The position numbers and the translations under genes were made by a program. A DNA stretch of 58,164 bases from ChocPot-Mid sp043804925. Its GTDB lineage: Bacteria > Bacteroidota > Ignavibacteria > Kapaibacteriales > UBA2268. Below, piece by piece: positions 43,579 to 51,094 of the stretch. Position 1 is the first letter of the stretch; every line of letters begins with the position of its first letter. The stretch spans positions 1 through 58,164 of the forward strand of contig JAZDIP010000009.1 of NCBI GenBank assembly GCA_043804925.1, read 5' to 3'. The notes beneath the pieces were generated by a model. It saw only the letters and a list, made by a program, of their open reading frames with translations. It made no database searches and had not been told where the DNA came from.

Positions 43579-44484
43579 CTACTGTCCAATAATAAACGGT
43601 GGAGAACCTTTTCCACTTCCTAAAAGAATGATTTTTGAATTTGGAGAATTTACCAATTCTCTCTGTACTTTTATTGATTCAAATTGCAAGAGCTTATCAG
43701 AAAGACCCGAATTAATAATTTTTTGTGCGTCTGCAATACCTTGGGCTTCTACTCTTTTTCTTTGTGCTTCCTGCTGTTCTTTCTGAAGTACATATTCCAT
43801 CCTTTGGGCATCCTGAACGGCTGTTATTTTTCTCTCGATACTCTCTTTGACCGATTTTGGCAAATTGATATTTCTCACCAATAATTTTTCAAGCTCAATT
43901 CCTCTCACTTTCAAATCACTAACTATTCCTGCAGTAATTGCAGCTTCAAATGGTACTCTTAAAGTTGAGAACAAATCAATAGCATTGTAGTTAACTGCAT
44001 TTTCCCTGATTTTGGTTCTTGCAGTAGGTCTTATAATTTTATCCCTATAATCCAAACCCAATTCTCTGTAAATATTCGGAGCTTTATTTGGAATAACCCT
44101 ATATAATATAGTCAAGTCAATTTCAACTTCAAGGCCATCTTTACTCAAAACTCTGATAGCATCATCACCCTGTTTATCGCCTTCACTATAGCTGGCAGCC
44201 ATAGTATAATTTAGAGTTTGAACACTCATTTCCTTGACATCCACCAAAGGATTGATAATATTCAATCCCTCATGTAAAACAGTTGGTTTTACTTCTCCGA
44301 AAAGAACCTGAACACCTACATGACCGGCATTAATTTGTACAACTGCGGCACTTATAAAACCAATCAACATCAACAAGAGACCACCGCCTGTGAGCAGTGT
44401 TTTAAACCTTGCTACAGGTGTTCCTGATTTAGCTCCCAAAATTCCGATTAACAGCAAAACCACACCCAAAATAATTAATCCCAT
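43579..44484 (-). CDS. SPFH/prohibitin-family membrane protein
   Basis: 301 residues. Two N-terminal hydrophobic segments (GLIILGVVLLLIGILGA and LLLMLIGFISAAVV) precede the SPFH domain (VQINAGHVGVQVLFGEVKPTVLHEGLNIINP, ending near residue 215) and a charged coiled coil (QKEQQEAQRKRVEAQGIADAQKII). Such proteins form large membrane-associated rings that organise membrane proteins and in bacteria often hold FtsH; ftsH is elsewhere in this window. It has its own ribosome site (AGGAG). Confidence 0.9.
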   Translation of the reverse strand: MGLIILGVVLLLIGILGAKSGTPVARFKTLLTGGGLLLMLIGFISAAVVQINAGHVGVQVLFGEVKPTVLHEGLNIINPLVDVKEMSVQTLNYTMAASYSEGDKQGDDAIRVLSKDGLEVEIDLTILYRVIPNKAPNIYRELGLDYRDKIIRPTARTKIRENAVNYNAIDLFSTLRVPFEAAITAGIVSDLKVRGIELEKLLVRNINLPKSVKESIERKITAVQDAQRMEYVLQKEQQEAQRKRVEAQGIADAQKIINSGLSDKLLQFESIKVQRELVNSPNSKIILLGSGKGSPPFIIGQ

Positions 44485-44659
44485 TTTTCTCTCCTAAATA
44501 TATTATAAAAAATTAGCATCTATTTAAAATTTAAAGCAATTTCGTAAGATTCCCCGAACTTCAAACATTCTTCGACAAGTACAGGTAAAAACTATATATT
44601 AGAACTCTCAAACACCCAACACTAAAAAATTTAAAATTTAAAATTTTAAAAATAATTCA

Positions 44660-45763
44660 CTAAGTGCAACTCCCGCAGGACGAACATGAACTACAAGCTC
44701 CTTTATCAGTTTCGGTAGTTGAATCCAGCCAACCACTTTCCTTTGTAACTTCATCATTATCACTTTCATCATCAGTTGTTAAAAGATTTGCGGAAGCAAG
44801 GTCATTACTGAATTCATTATTACCAAAGTATTCGATATCTCCACCGGGAGGTGCTTCGAATGGAGTGCCACTATTCAGTGTGTTGGATTCTCCGGCATGA
44901 AATCCGTTATCCCCGACCCTCAAAATTGGTTCACCCAAGCCGTCAACAATCAAACAGTTTGCACACATCAAATTATGTGTGAACATCAATGAAGACCACA
45001 TTGTTGTATAAAAGAAAAAATCATCAATACCATAATATCCATAATGAATAGGTTCTGCGTATCTTCCATGTTTAATTTGTTTAGGACTTTCAATCTTTTG
45101 CTTGGTTCTGATTATCTGTATATTGGATTGTTTGATTAAGTCGTCAACCCGTATAAACTTCTTGATCGCCTGAGCCAAATCGTCAATGAATATATCAAAA
45201 AGCATTTTCTTTTCCAAAACAAAAGCATCATACTTTTTTTGGTCGGTAAAAATTTCTTCAATTTTAGCTTTAATTCTATTCTTAGCTGTATTATCGTTGG
45301 AGTATCGGAATTCTTTCAGAACACCATTTATATTTATTTTAATTGGATATTCACCAACTTTATGTTTCCTCATTACTGAAATTTCAATAATATATTTCAA
45401 GTAATCATTTTCATGTTCTAATACCAAAAAGATGGTGTCAAACAATTCAGATTCCAAAGGGTCTACTTTTGCCTTAAATTCAAACATTGCCTGTTCGAGG
45501 TCGTCATCCAAACCTTTTTCATCAAGATAAAAGTCATAATCATCAACAGCAAGACGAATAACATTTTTAACATTTATGGAACGAAGTCCCATATTAATCT
45601 GCTGAAGAATCGAGACAGCAGTAAAAGTTTCCTGTTCTTGCTTTTCTCCGAGGGCTCCAAAGGATAAAACATCTTTCAGCTTTCCAAATAACTTTGAAGG
45701 CTTAACTTTTTTAAATATAGTTATTTGTGAGGGGTCGATTTCGAGGATTCCATTAAAATACAT
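44660..45763 (-). CDS. Protein with Cx2Cx2Cx2C C-terminal tail, partner of the radical SAM enzyme
   Basis: 367 residues, no signal peptide. Residues ~1-220 are a soluble mixed alpha/beta region (starting MYFNGILEIDPSQIT; no recognised domain). Residues ~230-270 are aromatic-rich (HYGYYGIDDFFFYTTMW) and contain MCANC. Residues ~270-355 are Gly/Asn/Asp/Ser-rich and probably disordered. The end is GACSSCSSCGSCT with Cys357, 360, 363 and 366. It starts 11 bases after the radical SAM gene, with GGGAG 5 bases before the ATG, so the two are made together. A Cys-rich tail beside a SPASM maturase suggests a modification substrate, but a metal-binding tail is also possible. No family recognised. Confidence 0.7.
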   Translation of the reverse strand: MYFNGILEIDPSQITIFKKVKPSKLFGKLKDVLSFGALGEKQEQETFTAVSILQQINMGLRSINVKNVIRLAVDDYDFYLDEKGLDDDLEQAMFEFKAKVDPLESELFDTIFLVLEHENDYLKYIIEISVMRKHKVGEYPIKININGVLKEFRYSNDNTAKNRIKAKIEEIFTDQKKYDAFVLEKKMLFDIFIDDLAQAIKKFIRVDDLIKQSNIQIIRTKQKIESPKQIKHGRYAEPIHYGYYGIDDFFFYTTMWSSLMFTHNLMCANCLIVDGLGEPILRVGDNGFHAGESNTLNSGTPFEAPPGGDIEYFGNNEFSNDLASANLLTTDDESDNDEVTKESGWLDSTTETDKGACSSCSSCGSCT

Positions 45764-45774
45764 AAATACTCCCG

Positions 45775-46845
45775 TTAAATGTTTTTATTATAAAATTCTG
45801 TTATATGCTCTTTTGTATCATACAAAACATGCTCGAGAACATGTTTAATCATTGAACATTCATGTGCTTTTCCTGCCATAACACCCAGCTTTTCTCTATC
45901 CAGAGGACATCCACTATTGCATATTATTTCATAAGGGCAAGACTCACATTCTTCATTTCTATTATAATTTATATACAATTTCTTTCTTTTTGTTACTATA
46001 TCTTTCAAACATTCCATAGTCCAATCGGCAAAAACACCATCATTATTATATGATTTATTGCACGAATAGCAATTACCTTCGACATCAAATTCATACCATA
46101 AGCAATCATTTCCACTTTGAATACAATATCCGGGTGATAGAATCTGAGGTAAAGACAATAAATTTTCTTCAATCAAAAAATTCGAAAATTGAATCATATC
46201 TTCGTGATTTAACGCCATATCACCTGTTGCAAACTTAATTTTCACTTTATAAGGATTTCCTGTTTCTTCTTTCATTTTCAACTGCTCTATCATCCAATAG
46301 CCAAACTCAACCAAATGCTCTAATGTCTTTTTGGTTACAACCGAAAGCACAGAAACGGGGAAGCCCATTTCTGTAGCAGTATTATAATTTTCTATAACGG
46401 CATTATATGATTTATCACGTAAAAAGTCATGAACTTGTTTAGGAGGGTCTATGGAAAAGCCCAATCTTAACAATTCAGGTTTTTTAATTACTTTAAGAAC
46501 TTCGAGCAGATAATCCTCAGTAAATCTCTTTCCATTAGATTGTATCGCAACATTAAAGTCCTTGATTTCGTTTTTGTTCCAATGTCCATTTATCATTAAA
46601 ACAATTTCACCTAAAGCGGTTGCTGATAAAAGAGAAGGTTCGCTACCATGAAGGCAAAAAGCTCCAATTTGGTATTCTTCATTCTCGAATTTTTTTATTA
46701 AATTGGATAAAGACTTAAGAATTTCATCATCAGACAATTTGGTTGAATATCTGTTATATTCAGGTAAATAACAATACCTGCAATTCATATTGCAAGTTTT
46801 ATGAGTTGCAAAATATAAATTTAATATTTTCAGTTTATCAGACAT
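45775..46845 (-). CDS. Radical SAM/SPASM domain enzyme (putative maturase)
   Basis: 356 residues. The radical SAM [4Fe-4S] site is Cys18, 22 and 25 in CNMNCRYCYL; GAFCLHGSEPSLL and QSNGKRFTEDY are barrel motifs. The C-terminal SPASM region has CYSCNKSY, then ECESCPYEIICNSGCP, then HECSM, enough cysteines for two auxiliary clusters. The family includes anaerobic sulfatase maturases and enzymes that crosslink or trim ribosomal peptides. No sulfatase with a CxPxR site is in the window, so the adjacent Cys-tailed protein is the natural substrate candidate. First gene of the pair, divergent from dtd. Confidence 0.9.
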   Translation of the reverse strand: MSDKLKILNLYFATHKTCNMNCRYCYLPEYNRYSTKLSDDEILKSLSNLIKKFENEEYQIGAFCLHGSEPSLLSATALGEIVLMINGHWNKNEIKDFNVAIQSNGKRFTEDYLLEVLKVIKKPELLRLGFSIDPPKQVHDFLRDKSYNAVIENYNTATEMGFPVSVLSVVTKKTLEHLVEFGYWMIEQLKMKEETGNPYKVKIKFATGDMALNHEDMIQFSNFLIEENLLSLPQILSPGYCIQSGNDCLWYEFDVEGNCYSCNKSYNNDGVFADWTMECLKDIVTKRKKLYINYNRNEECESCPYEIICNSGCPLDREKLGVMAGKAHECSMIKHVLEHVLYDTKEHITEFYNKNI

Positions 46846-46924
46846 ATCCCATTTTTTAAATGTAAATCTACTAACTAATTTAAAAGAAAAATAATTTACG
46901 AAAATTTATTAAATTAATTATTAT

Positions 46925-46932
46925 TAAATTTG
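46925..46932 (+). promoter_or_regulatory. Possible -7 box for dtd
   Basis: TAAATTTG fits TAnnTTTG and lies 28 bases before the dtd start. No clear -33 TTTG. Confidence 0.35.
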
Positions 46933-46960
46933 AATAAATTTATAAGTAATATAAAAAAAT

Positions 46961-47410
46961 ATGAAAGCAGTCGTTCAAAGAGTAAAAAAAGCAAAGGTTA
47001 CAATTGAAGGAAAAATCGCTTCTGAAATAGGGGAGGGGCTTCTCGTTTTATTGGCTGTTTCCCATTCGGACGACCAATCCATTATTCGTTGGATGAGCAA
47101 TAAAATTGTAAATTTGAGAATCTTTCCCGATAGAGAAGATAAAATGAATAAATCCGTACTCGATATACGAGGAAGCATAATGATTATTTCCAATTTCACT
47201 GTTTATGGAGATGTTCACAAGGGCTTTCGCCCGAATTTTATGAAATCCGCTCAGGCAAATATTGCAGAACCTTTATATTCACAAATGGTTAACTACATGA
47301 AAGAAATGTATCCTATCAATATTACCGAAGGACAATTCGGTGCCATGATGGAAATTGAACTTATTAACGATGGTCCTGTTACTGTTATAATTGAAAAGGA
47401 AAAGGAGTAA
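46961..47410 (+). CDS. dtd: D-aminoacyl-tRNA deacylase
   Basis: 149 residues; hydrolyses D-amino acids (and glycine on tRNA-Ala) from mischarged tRNA. MKAVVQRVKKAKVTIEGK at the start and NDGPVTVIIE at the end are family marks (NxGPVT). The other active-site motif, normally SQFTL, reads SNFTVYGDVHKGFRPNF here, a Gln-to-Asn and Leu-to-Val variant. First gene of dtd-rimM-trmD. Confidence 0.93.
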   Translation: MKAVVQRVKKAKVTIEGKIASEIGEGLLVLLAVSHSDDQSIIRWMSNKIVNLRIFPDREDKMNKSVLDIRGSIMIISNFTVYGDVHKGFRPNFMKSAQANIAEPLYSQMVNYMKEMYPINITEGQFGAMMEIELINDGPVTVIIEKEKE

Positions 47411-47416
47411 CTTGAA

Positions 47417-47947
47417 ATGTTAACACTTGGTATAATCACAGGGTCTCAAGGAGTAACAGGTAAATTATTTATCCCTTGCAATACCGATATTAAAATTGAT
47501 TTAATAAAGATACATACTGTCAATATTGGATTTTCAGAAAAATATTCTAAAATCTACCATGTTAAGAGTATTGAAAAATATAACAAAGGGTATTTATTAC
47601 AATTGAAAGAAATTGAAAGCAAAGAGCAGGCAGAAAAATTAAAAGAACAGGCAGTTTTTATTTCAGAGGAATTTATCAAAAATAAGAAAAATGTAATTGG
47701 TACTTCAGAGATAATTGGGTATAAAGTTTATGATGACATAACTTTGGAGGAAATGGGAGTCATCCATGATATTTTGCATATACCTTCACACGATGTTCTT
47801 GTCGTAAACTCATCATATCAGGAGATTTTAATTCCTTTTATAGATGAATATGTTTCCTCGATTGATAAAGGGAAAGTGTTGATTACCGTAGTACCCGGAT
47901 TACTTGATGTTAATGTCAAAGAAGGTTATGAGGAAGAATATGGATAA
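47417..47947 (+). CDS. rimM: Ribosome maturation factor RimM
   Basis: 176 residues. The N-terminal barrel (LTLGIITGSQGVTGKLFI; family GxxGxxG) and the PRC-barrel (IIGYKVYDDITLEEMGVIHDI) match RimM, which helps 30S head maturation. EILIPFIDEYVSSID and VVPGLLDV are typical C-terminal blocks. It starts 6 bases after dtd and overlaps trmD by 8 bases. Confidence 0.92.
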   Translation: MLTLGIITGSQGVTGKLFIPCNTDIKIDLIKIHTVNIGFSEKYSKIYHVKSIEKYNKGYLLQLKEIESKEQAEKLKEQAVFISEEFIKNKKNVIGTSEIIGYKVYDDITLEEMGVIHDILHIPSHDVLVVNSSYQEILIPFIDEYVSSIDKGKVLITVVPGLLDVNVKEGYEEEYG

Positions 47948-48629
47948 AAAATTGAGAATAGACATAATAACTGCATTTCCCGATATGTTTGCTTCTGTAT
48001 TGGCAAGCAGTATTTTACGTATAGCCCAAGAAAAAGGACTTGTGCAAATACATATTCACAACCTGCATGATTTTGCCGACAACAAATTCCGACATATTGA
48101 CGATACTCCTTATGGAGGAGGTGCGGGTATGTTGATTAAGTGCCAGCCGGTTTTTGCCTGTATCGAAAAGCTTAAATCGGAAAGAAAATATGACGAAATA
48201 ATATACATGAGTGCTGACGGAGAGCCATTGAAACAATCTACTGCGAATGCTCTTTCGCTGTGCAGAAATCTGATAATCCTTGCAGGTCATTACAAAGGAA
48301 TTGACCAAAGAATACGTGACAGATTGATAACGAAGGAAATTTCTGCCGGAGATTATGTACTTTCCGGTGGTGAGATTCCTGCATTAGTGTTAACCGATGC
48401 AATTGTAAGATTAATACCCGGAGTTTTAGGAGATTCGGAATCAGCTCTCGATGACTCTTTTATGGATGGTTTGCTCGAACCTCCTTGCTATACTAAACCT
48501 GCTGAATTTGAAGGTATGAAGGTTCCGGATGTTTTAACAAAAGGGAATCATAAAGATATAAGCGAATGGAAACATCAGCAAGCATTAGAGAAAACGAAAA
48601 TCAGGAGACCGGATTTGTTGGAAGAATAA
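47940..48629 (+). CDS. trmD: tRNA (guanine37-N1)-methyltransferase
   Basis: 229 residues from ATG 47940 (MDKKLRIDIITAFPDMF); GAGGAAG lies just upstream. SPOUT knot motifs are DDTPYGGGAGML, LAGHYKGIDQRIRD, EISAGDYVLSGGEIPALVLTDAIVRLIPG and the C-terminal LLEPPCYTKPAEFEG. It makes m1G37 to prevent frameshifting. In many bacteria rpsP and rplS flank rimM-trmD; here neither does, and a repeat-rich region follows. Confidence 0.95.
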   Translation: MDKKLRIDIITAFPDMFASVLASSILRIAQEKGLVQIHIHNLHDFADNKFRHIDDTPYGGGAGMLIKCQPVFACIEKLKSERKYDEIIYMSADGEPLKQSTANALSLCRNLIILAGHYKGIDQRIRDRLITKEISAGDYVLSGGEIPALVLTDAIVRLIPGVLGDSESALDDSFMDGLLEPPCYTKPAEFEGMKVPDVLTKGNHKDISEWKHQQALEKTKIRRPDLLEE

Positions 48630-48653
48630 GAAACGTGAAACAGCGAAATGGGG

Positions 48654-48700
48654 GAGACAGAAGACAGAAGTCAGAAGTCAGAAGACAGAAGTCAGAAGAA
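48654..48700. repeat. GACAGAA/GTCAGAA tandem repeat
   Basis: Alternating AGACAGA and AGTCAGA heptamers, about six units. Related in style to the CAGACGG units inside the T9SS genes at 25561 and 26776. Confidence 0.75.
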
Positions 48701-48730
48701 TTTCACGTAAAGACTACAAGAAGCAAGGAT

Positions 48731-48845
48731 GCAAAATGTCTGAACCGGCTTTAGAACACAGAAAATAGAAAATAGAAGATAGAAAATAGAAAATGTCTGA
48801 ACCACTGATTGTAGCTGATTAAAATGATTTCACTGATTGCTTTGT
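48731..48845. repeat. GTCTGAACC...CTGATT dispersed repeat, copy 1
   Basis: Contains TCTGAACCGGCTTTAGAA, a block of AATAGAAA units, TCTGAACCACTGATT, and further CTGATT units. It aligns with 49192-49282. Confidence 0.75.
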
Positions 48846-49100
48846 TGGGTTGCATTTTTTCACCAGGAGGTGAAATTCATGGATTTTGTAATTCGTTTTC
48901 AATTAAGGAATTATCGGGCTGTAAAAAATTAGTTTCACCAAATTCACCATAATTTTCAAGAATTTCGTTTTCAGTTATCGGTTATCAGTTGTCTGTTAAT
49001 TCGTACAATCCTGAAATTTATTTGCAAAGAACAAACTGGACAAAATTACGAGTTGGGAAATGAACGTAATGGAAATTATTTTAAAAGGATTTTTATTTTG

Positions 49101-49170
49101 TTGCAGACAGCAAACGGCAGACAGGAGAAGGGAAAAGGGAGAAGGGAAAAGGGAGAAGGGGGATGGGAAA
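49101..49170. repeat. GACAGCAAACGGCAGACAGG and AGAAGGGAAAAGGG repeats
   Basis: A purine-rich tract of AGAAGGG/AAAAGGG units follows GACAG/ACGGCAG units like those in the T9SS loops. Confidence 0.7.
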
Positions 49171-49191
49171 GGAACGAAAAAACGAAATACG

Positions 49192-49282
49192 GAAAATGTT
49201 TGAACCGGCTTTAGAATATAGAAAAAGAAAATGTCTGAACCACTGATTAAGCTGATTAATCTGATTTCGCTGATTTTTTGTT
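49192..49282. repeat. GTCTGAACC...CTGATT dispersed repeat, copy 2
   Basis: Second copy of 48731-48845, with a shorter AGAAA block. The CTGATT units show 6- to 9-base periodicity. Confidence 0.75.
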
Positions 49283-49302
49283 GTCAGTTGTAACAACTGA
49301 CA
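49282..49302. repeat. TGTCAGTTG/CAACTGACA palindrome
   Basis: Perfect 9-bp arms around TAA. Part of the motif (TTACAACTGAC) also occurs in both copies of the 145-bp repeat near 39770 and 41548. Confidence 0.8.
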
Positions 49303-49332
49303 GAACGGGGGAAATGATGGATATGATAATAA

Positions 49333-49460
49333 TATAATCCCGTTGGGATATGTACCGCTTGCGTTTTTCTTTGTTACCATAGCTTAATCCCTGAGGGGAT
49401 TGTTAACCCAAAGTGGATTTTTTTTCTACAAATATTCAATCGCTCTGCGATTATTTATTT
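49333..49460. repeat. Three small AATCCC-type hairpins
   Basis: AATCCCGTTGGGAT, AATCCCTGAGGGGATT and AATCGCTCTGCGATT are three related palindromes with short spacers, the middle ones separated by GTTAACCC-like bases. They resemble mobile palindromic intergenic repeats of this phylum. Confidence 0.65.
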
Positions 49461-49531
49461 CTTCCGGTCTTTCTGTCATTCAGTCCTTCAGTCTTTCTTT
49501 TCACGTTTTGCTGTTTCACGGTTAAAAAAAA

Positions 49532-50854
49532 TCACGGGAATGTATAAATCAGGTTATCGCCCCAAACAGATATTTGTCTTGCAAACACTGAGTTTTTAAT
49601 TCCGTATCTGATAATGTTATGGACAAAATTATCCGGATGGCTAAATGGACAAACCTTCATGCAAATACCGCAGTCCGTACCGTAATGCCGCCAAAGTTTA
49701 TAGCATTGTTCAATATTAAAATCCCATTTTTCAACTCCTCTAATGTCCTTTTTATCCGATTTTGAAATAGCACCCGAAGGACAATTTTCAACACATTTCA
49801 AACACCTGTTGCAAAAATCCTGAATCCCGAATTGAATTGGCTTATCGGGAATCAAATTCAAATTTGTTGTAACTGCTCCGAGACGAATTCTGGCACCATA
49901 TTTTTTTGAGATTAAAAAATTTAGTCTGCCCAATTCTCCCAATCCGGCGTCATAAGCAACAGGGGGCAACATTATTTGGTAATCGCTTCCCGATATATGT
50001 GCTCTTGCTGAATAACCTAAATCCCGTATAAGCCCGGCTAAAGCAATAGAAATTTTTTGGGCATCCAAATAGCGGTTTGCACTTTCCTCAGTTATTCCCA
50101 AATCCGGAGATTGTCTAACTTTTAAATAATCCATTTCCAGTGTATAGGCAATTACAAATGTATGGTTATTTTCAATCCGGCTGCCCCATGGAGCATTTCC
50201 AATAGCAGAATGTGAATAAATATAGTTCGGATTTAAGTTCGCAATCCCAACTTCATCAGCACCCATATGTATGGTTAATTCCTTTATTAATTTTGTAGCA
50301 TCCAATGTAGAGATTTCAATCTTGGATGTATTAACAACACCTGAAACTTCACTTATTCTGCTTTCCTCGATATCAAACAGGGTTTTAATGTATGCCGACC
50401 GAAATTCATCATAGAATTTTCCACCCACAGACAGCAATTCGGGTGCCGCTCTTATTTTATCGTCAATTATTTTTCTCTCAGGATGCATAGAATAGTAAGT
50501 GTTGTAATTCTCGGTATCTTTTTTCAAATAACTTCTGGCAAACATAGTATCGCGTTCATCAATTCTTTCAGCTTCTCCATATAAAGCATTTATTTTTAAA
50601 GTATGCTTTTTGCCAATGGGTAGGAAAAAGAGAAAAAGAAAAATCAACATTAGAGATAAATTAATAATTTTAAAGGAATTGCTGTTGATAAACAAGGGTG
50701 TTACAAACCAGTAGCTCAAGAATATTTGAGTAATAATCATAGTTTTGAATGATGCAGTCCTGTTTCTTTCAATAATTGTTGTAATTATAAATCCAACAAG
50801 AAATATCGTGATAAAAGAGCCGCAGATATAATAAATAAGTCCTAAGTAATCCAT
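49532..50854 (-). CDS. Membrane-anchored reductive-dehalogenase-like Fe-S protein
   Basis: 440 residues. Three N-terminal membrane helices (about residues 5-28, 38-60 and 65-80) replace the Tat signal of classical RdhA. The core has MGADEVGIANLNP, APWGSRIENNHTFVIAYT, SGSDYQIMLPPVAYDAGLGELGR and GARIRLGAVTTN, the pattern shared by RdhA and the cobalamin-dependent QueG family. Two [4Fe-4S] motifs follow: CNRCLKCVENCP and CGICMKVCPFSHP. Cobalamin use is inferred from the family. No rdhB anchor gene, regulator or corrinoid gene is adjacent. Substrate unknown; dehalogenation is not assured. Confidence 0.82.
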   Translation of the reverse strand: MDYLGLIYYICGSFITIFLVGFIITTIIERNRTASFKTMIITQIFLSYWFVTPLFINSNSFKIINLSLMLIFLFLFFLPIGKKHTLKINALYGEAERIDERDTMFARSYLKKDTENYNTYYSMHPERKIIDDKIRAAPELLSVGGKFYDEFRSAYIKTLFDIEESRISEVSGVVNTSKIEISTLDATKLIKELTIHMGADEVGIANLNPNYIYSHSAIGNAPWGSRIENNHTFVIAYTLEMDYLKVRQSPDLGITEESANRYLDAQKISIALAGLIRDLGYSARAHISGSDYQIMLPPVAYDAGLGELGRLNFLISKKYGARIRLGAVTTNLNLIPDKPIQFGIQDFCNRCLKCVENCPSGAISKSDKKDIRGVEKWDFNIEQCYKLWRHYGTDCGICMKVCPFSHPDNFVHNIIRYGIKNSVFARQISVWGDNLIYTFP

Positions 50855-51024
50855 TTAAATTTCAATAAAATGTTTAAAAGTAAAATGAAATATATGAAAA
50901 TTTTCGATTCTTGAAAAATTTTATTATAAGGGAATGTAATAGTAAGGCAATCATTAAGTTTTTCTATTGACTTGGAACCAATGAATGCTGATTAAATTAT
51001 TTTTACAGAATTAAAATTTTTGAC

Positions 51025-51032
51025 TAACTTTG
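51025..51032 (+). promoter_or_regulatory. Possible -7 box for the DUF2723 gene
   Basis: TAACTTTG fits TAnnTTTG, 62 bases before the ATG at 51095. No clear -33 TTTG at the right spacing. Confidence 0.35.
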
Positions 51033-51094
51033 TAGTTTATAATAATATATTTAATATTGAAAATAATTGTTTAATAGATTAATTGGTAATTATA

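Larger units (their letters stand above)
48630..49531. other. Repeat-rich non-coding region after trmD
   Basis: About 900 bases with no convincing gene, made largely of dispersed repeats (listed separately). AACGTGAAACAGCGAAA near 48633-48649 has an inverted partner near 49498-49523, so the region is framed by inverted copies of one short repeat. A 95-residue frame on the minus strand (49093-49380) is only translated repeat and is not called. Confidence 0.7.

Noticed and set aside
49093..49380. 95-residue minus-strand frame in the repeat island
   Set aside because: Translation of simple repeats (LFPFSLFP type); no start context.
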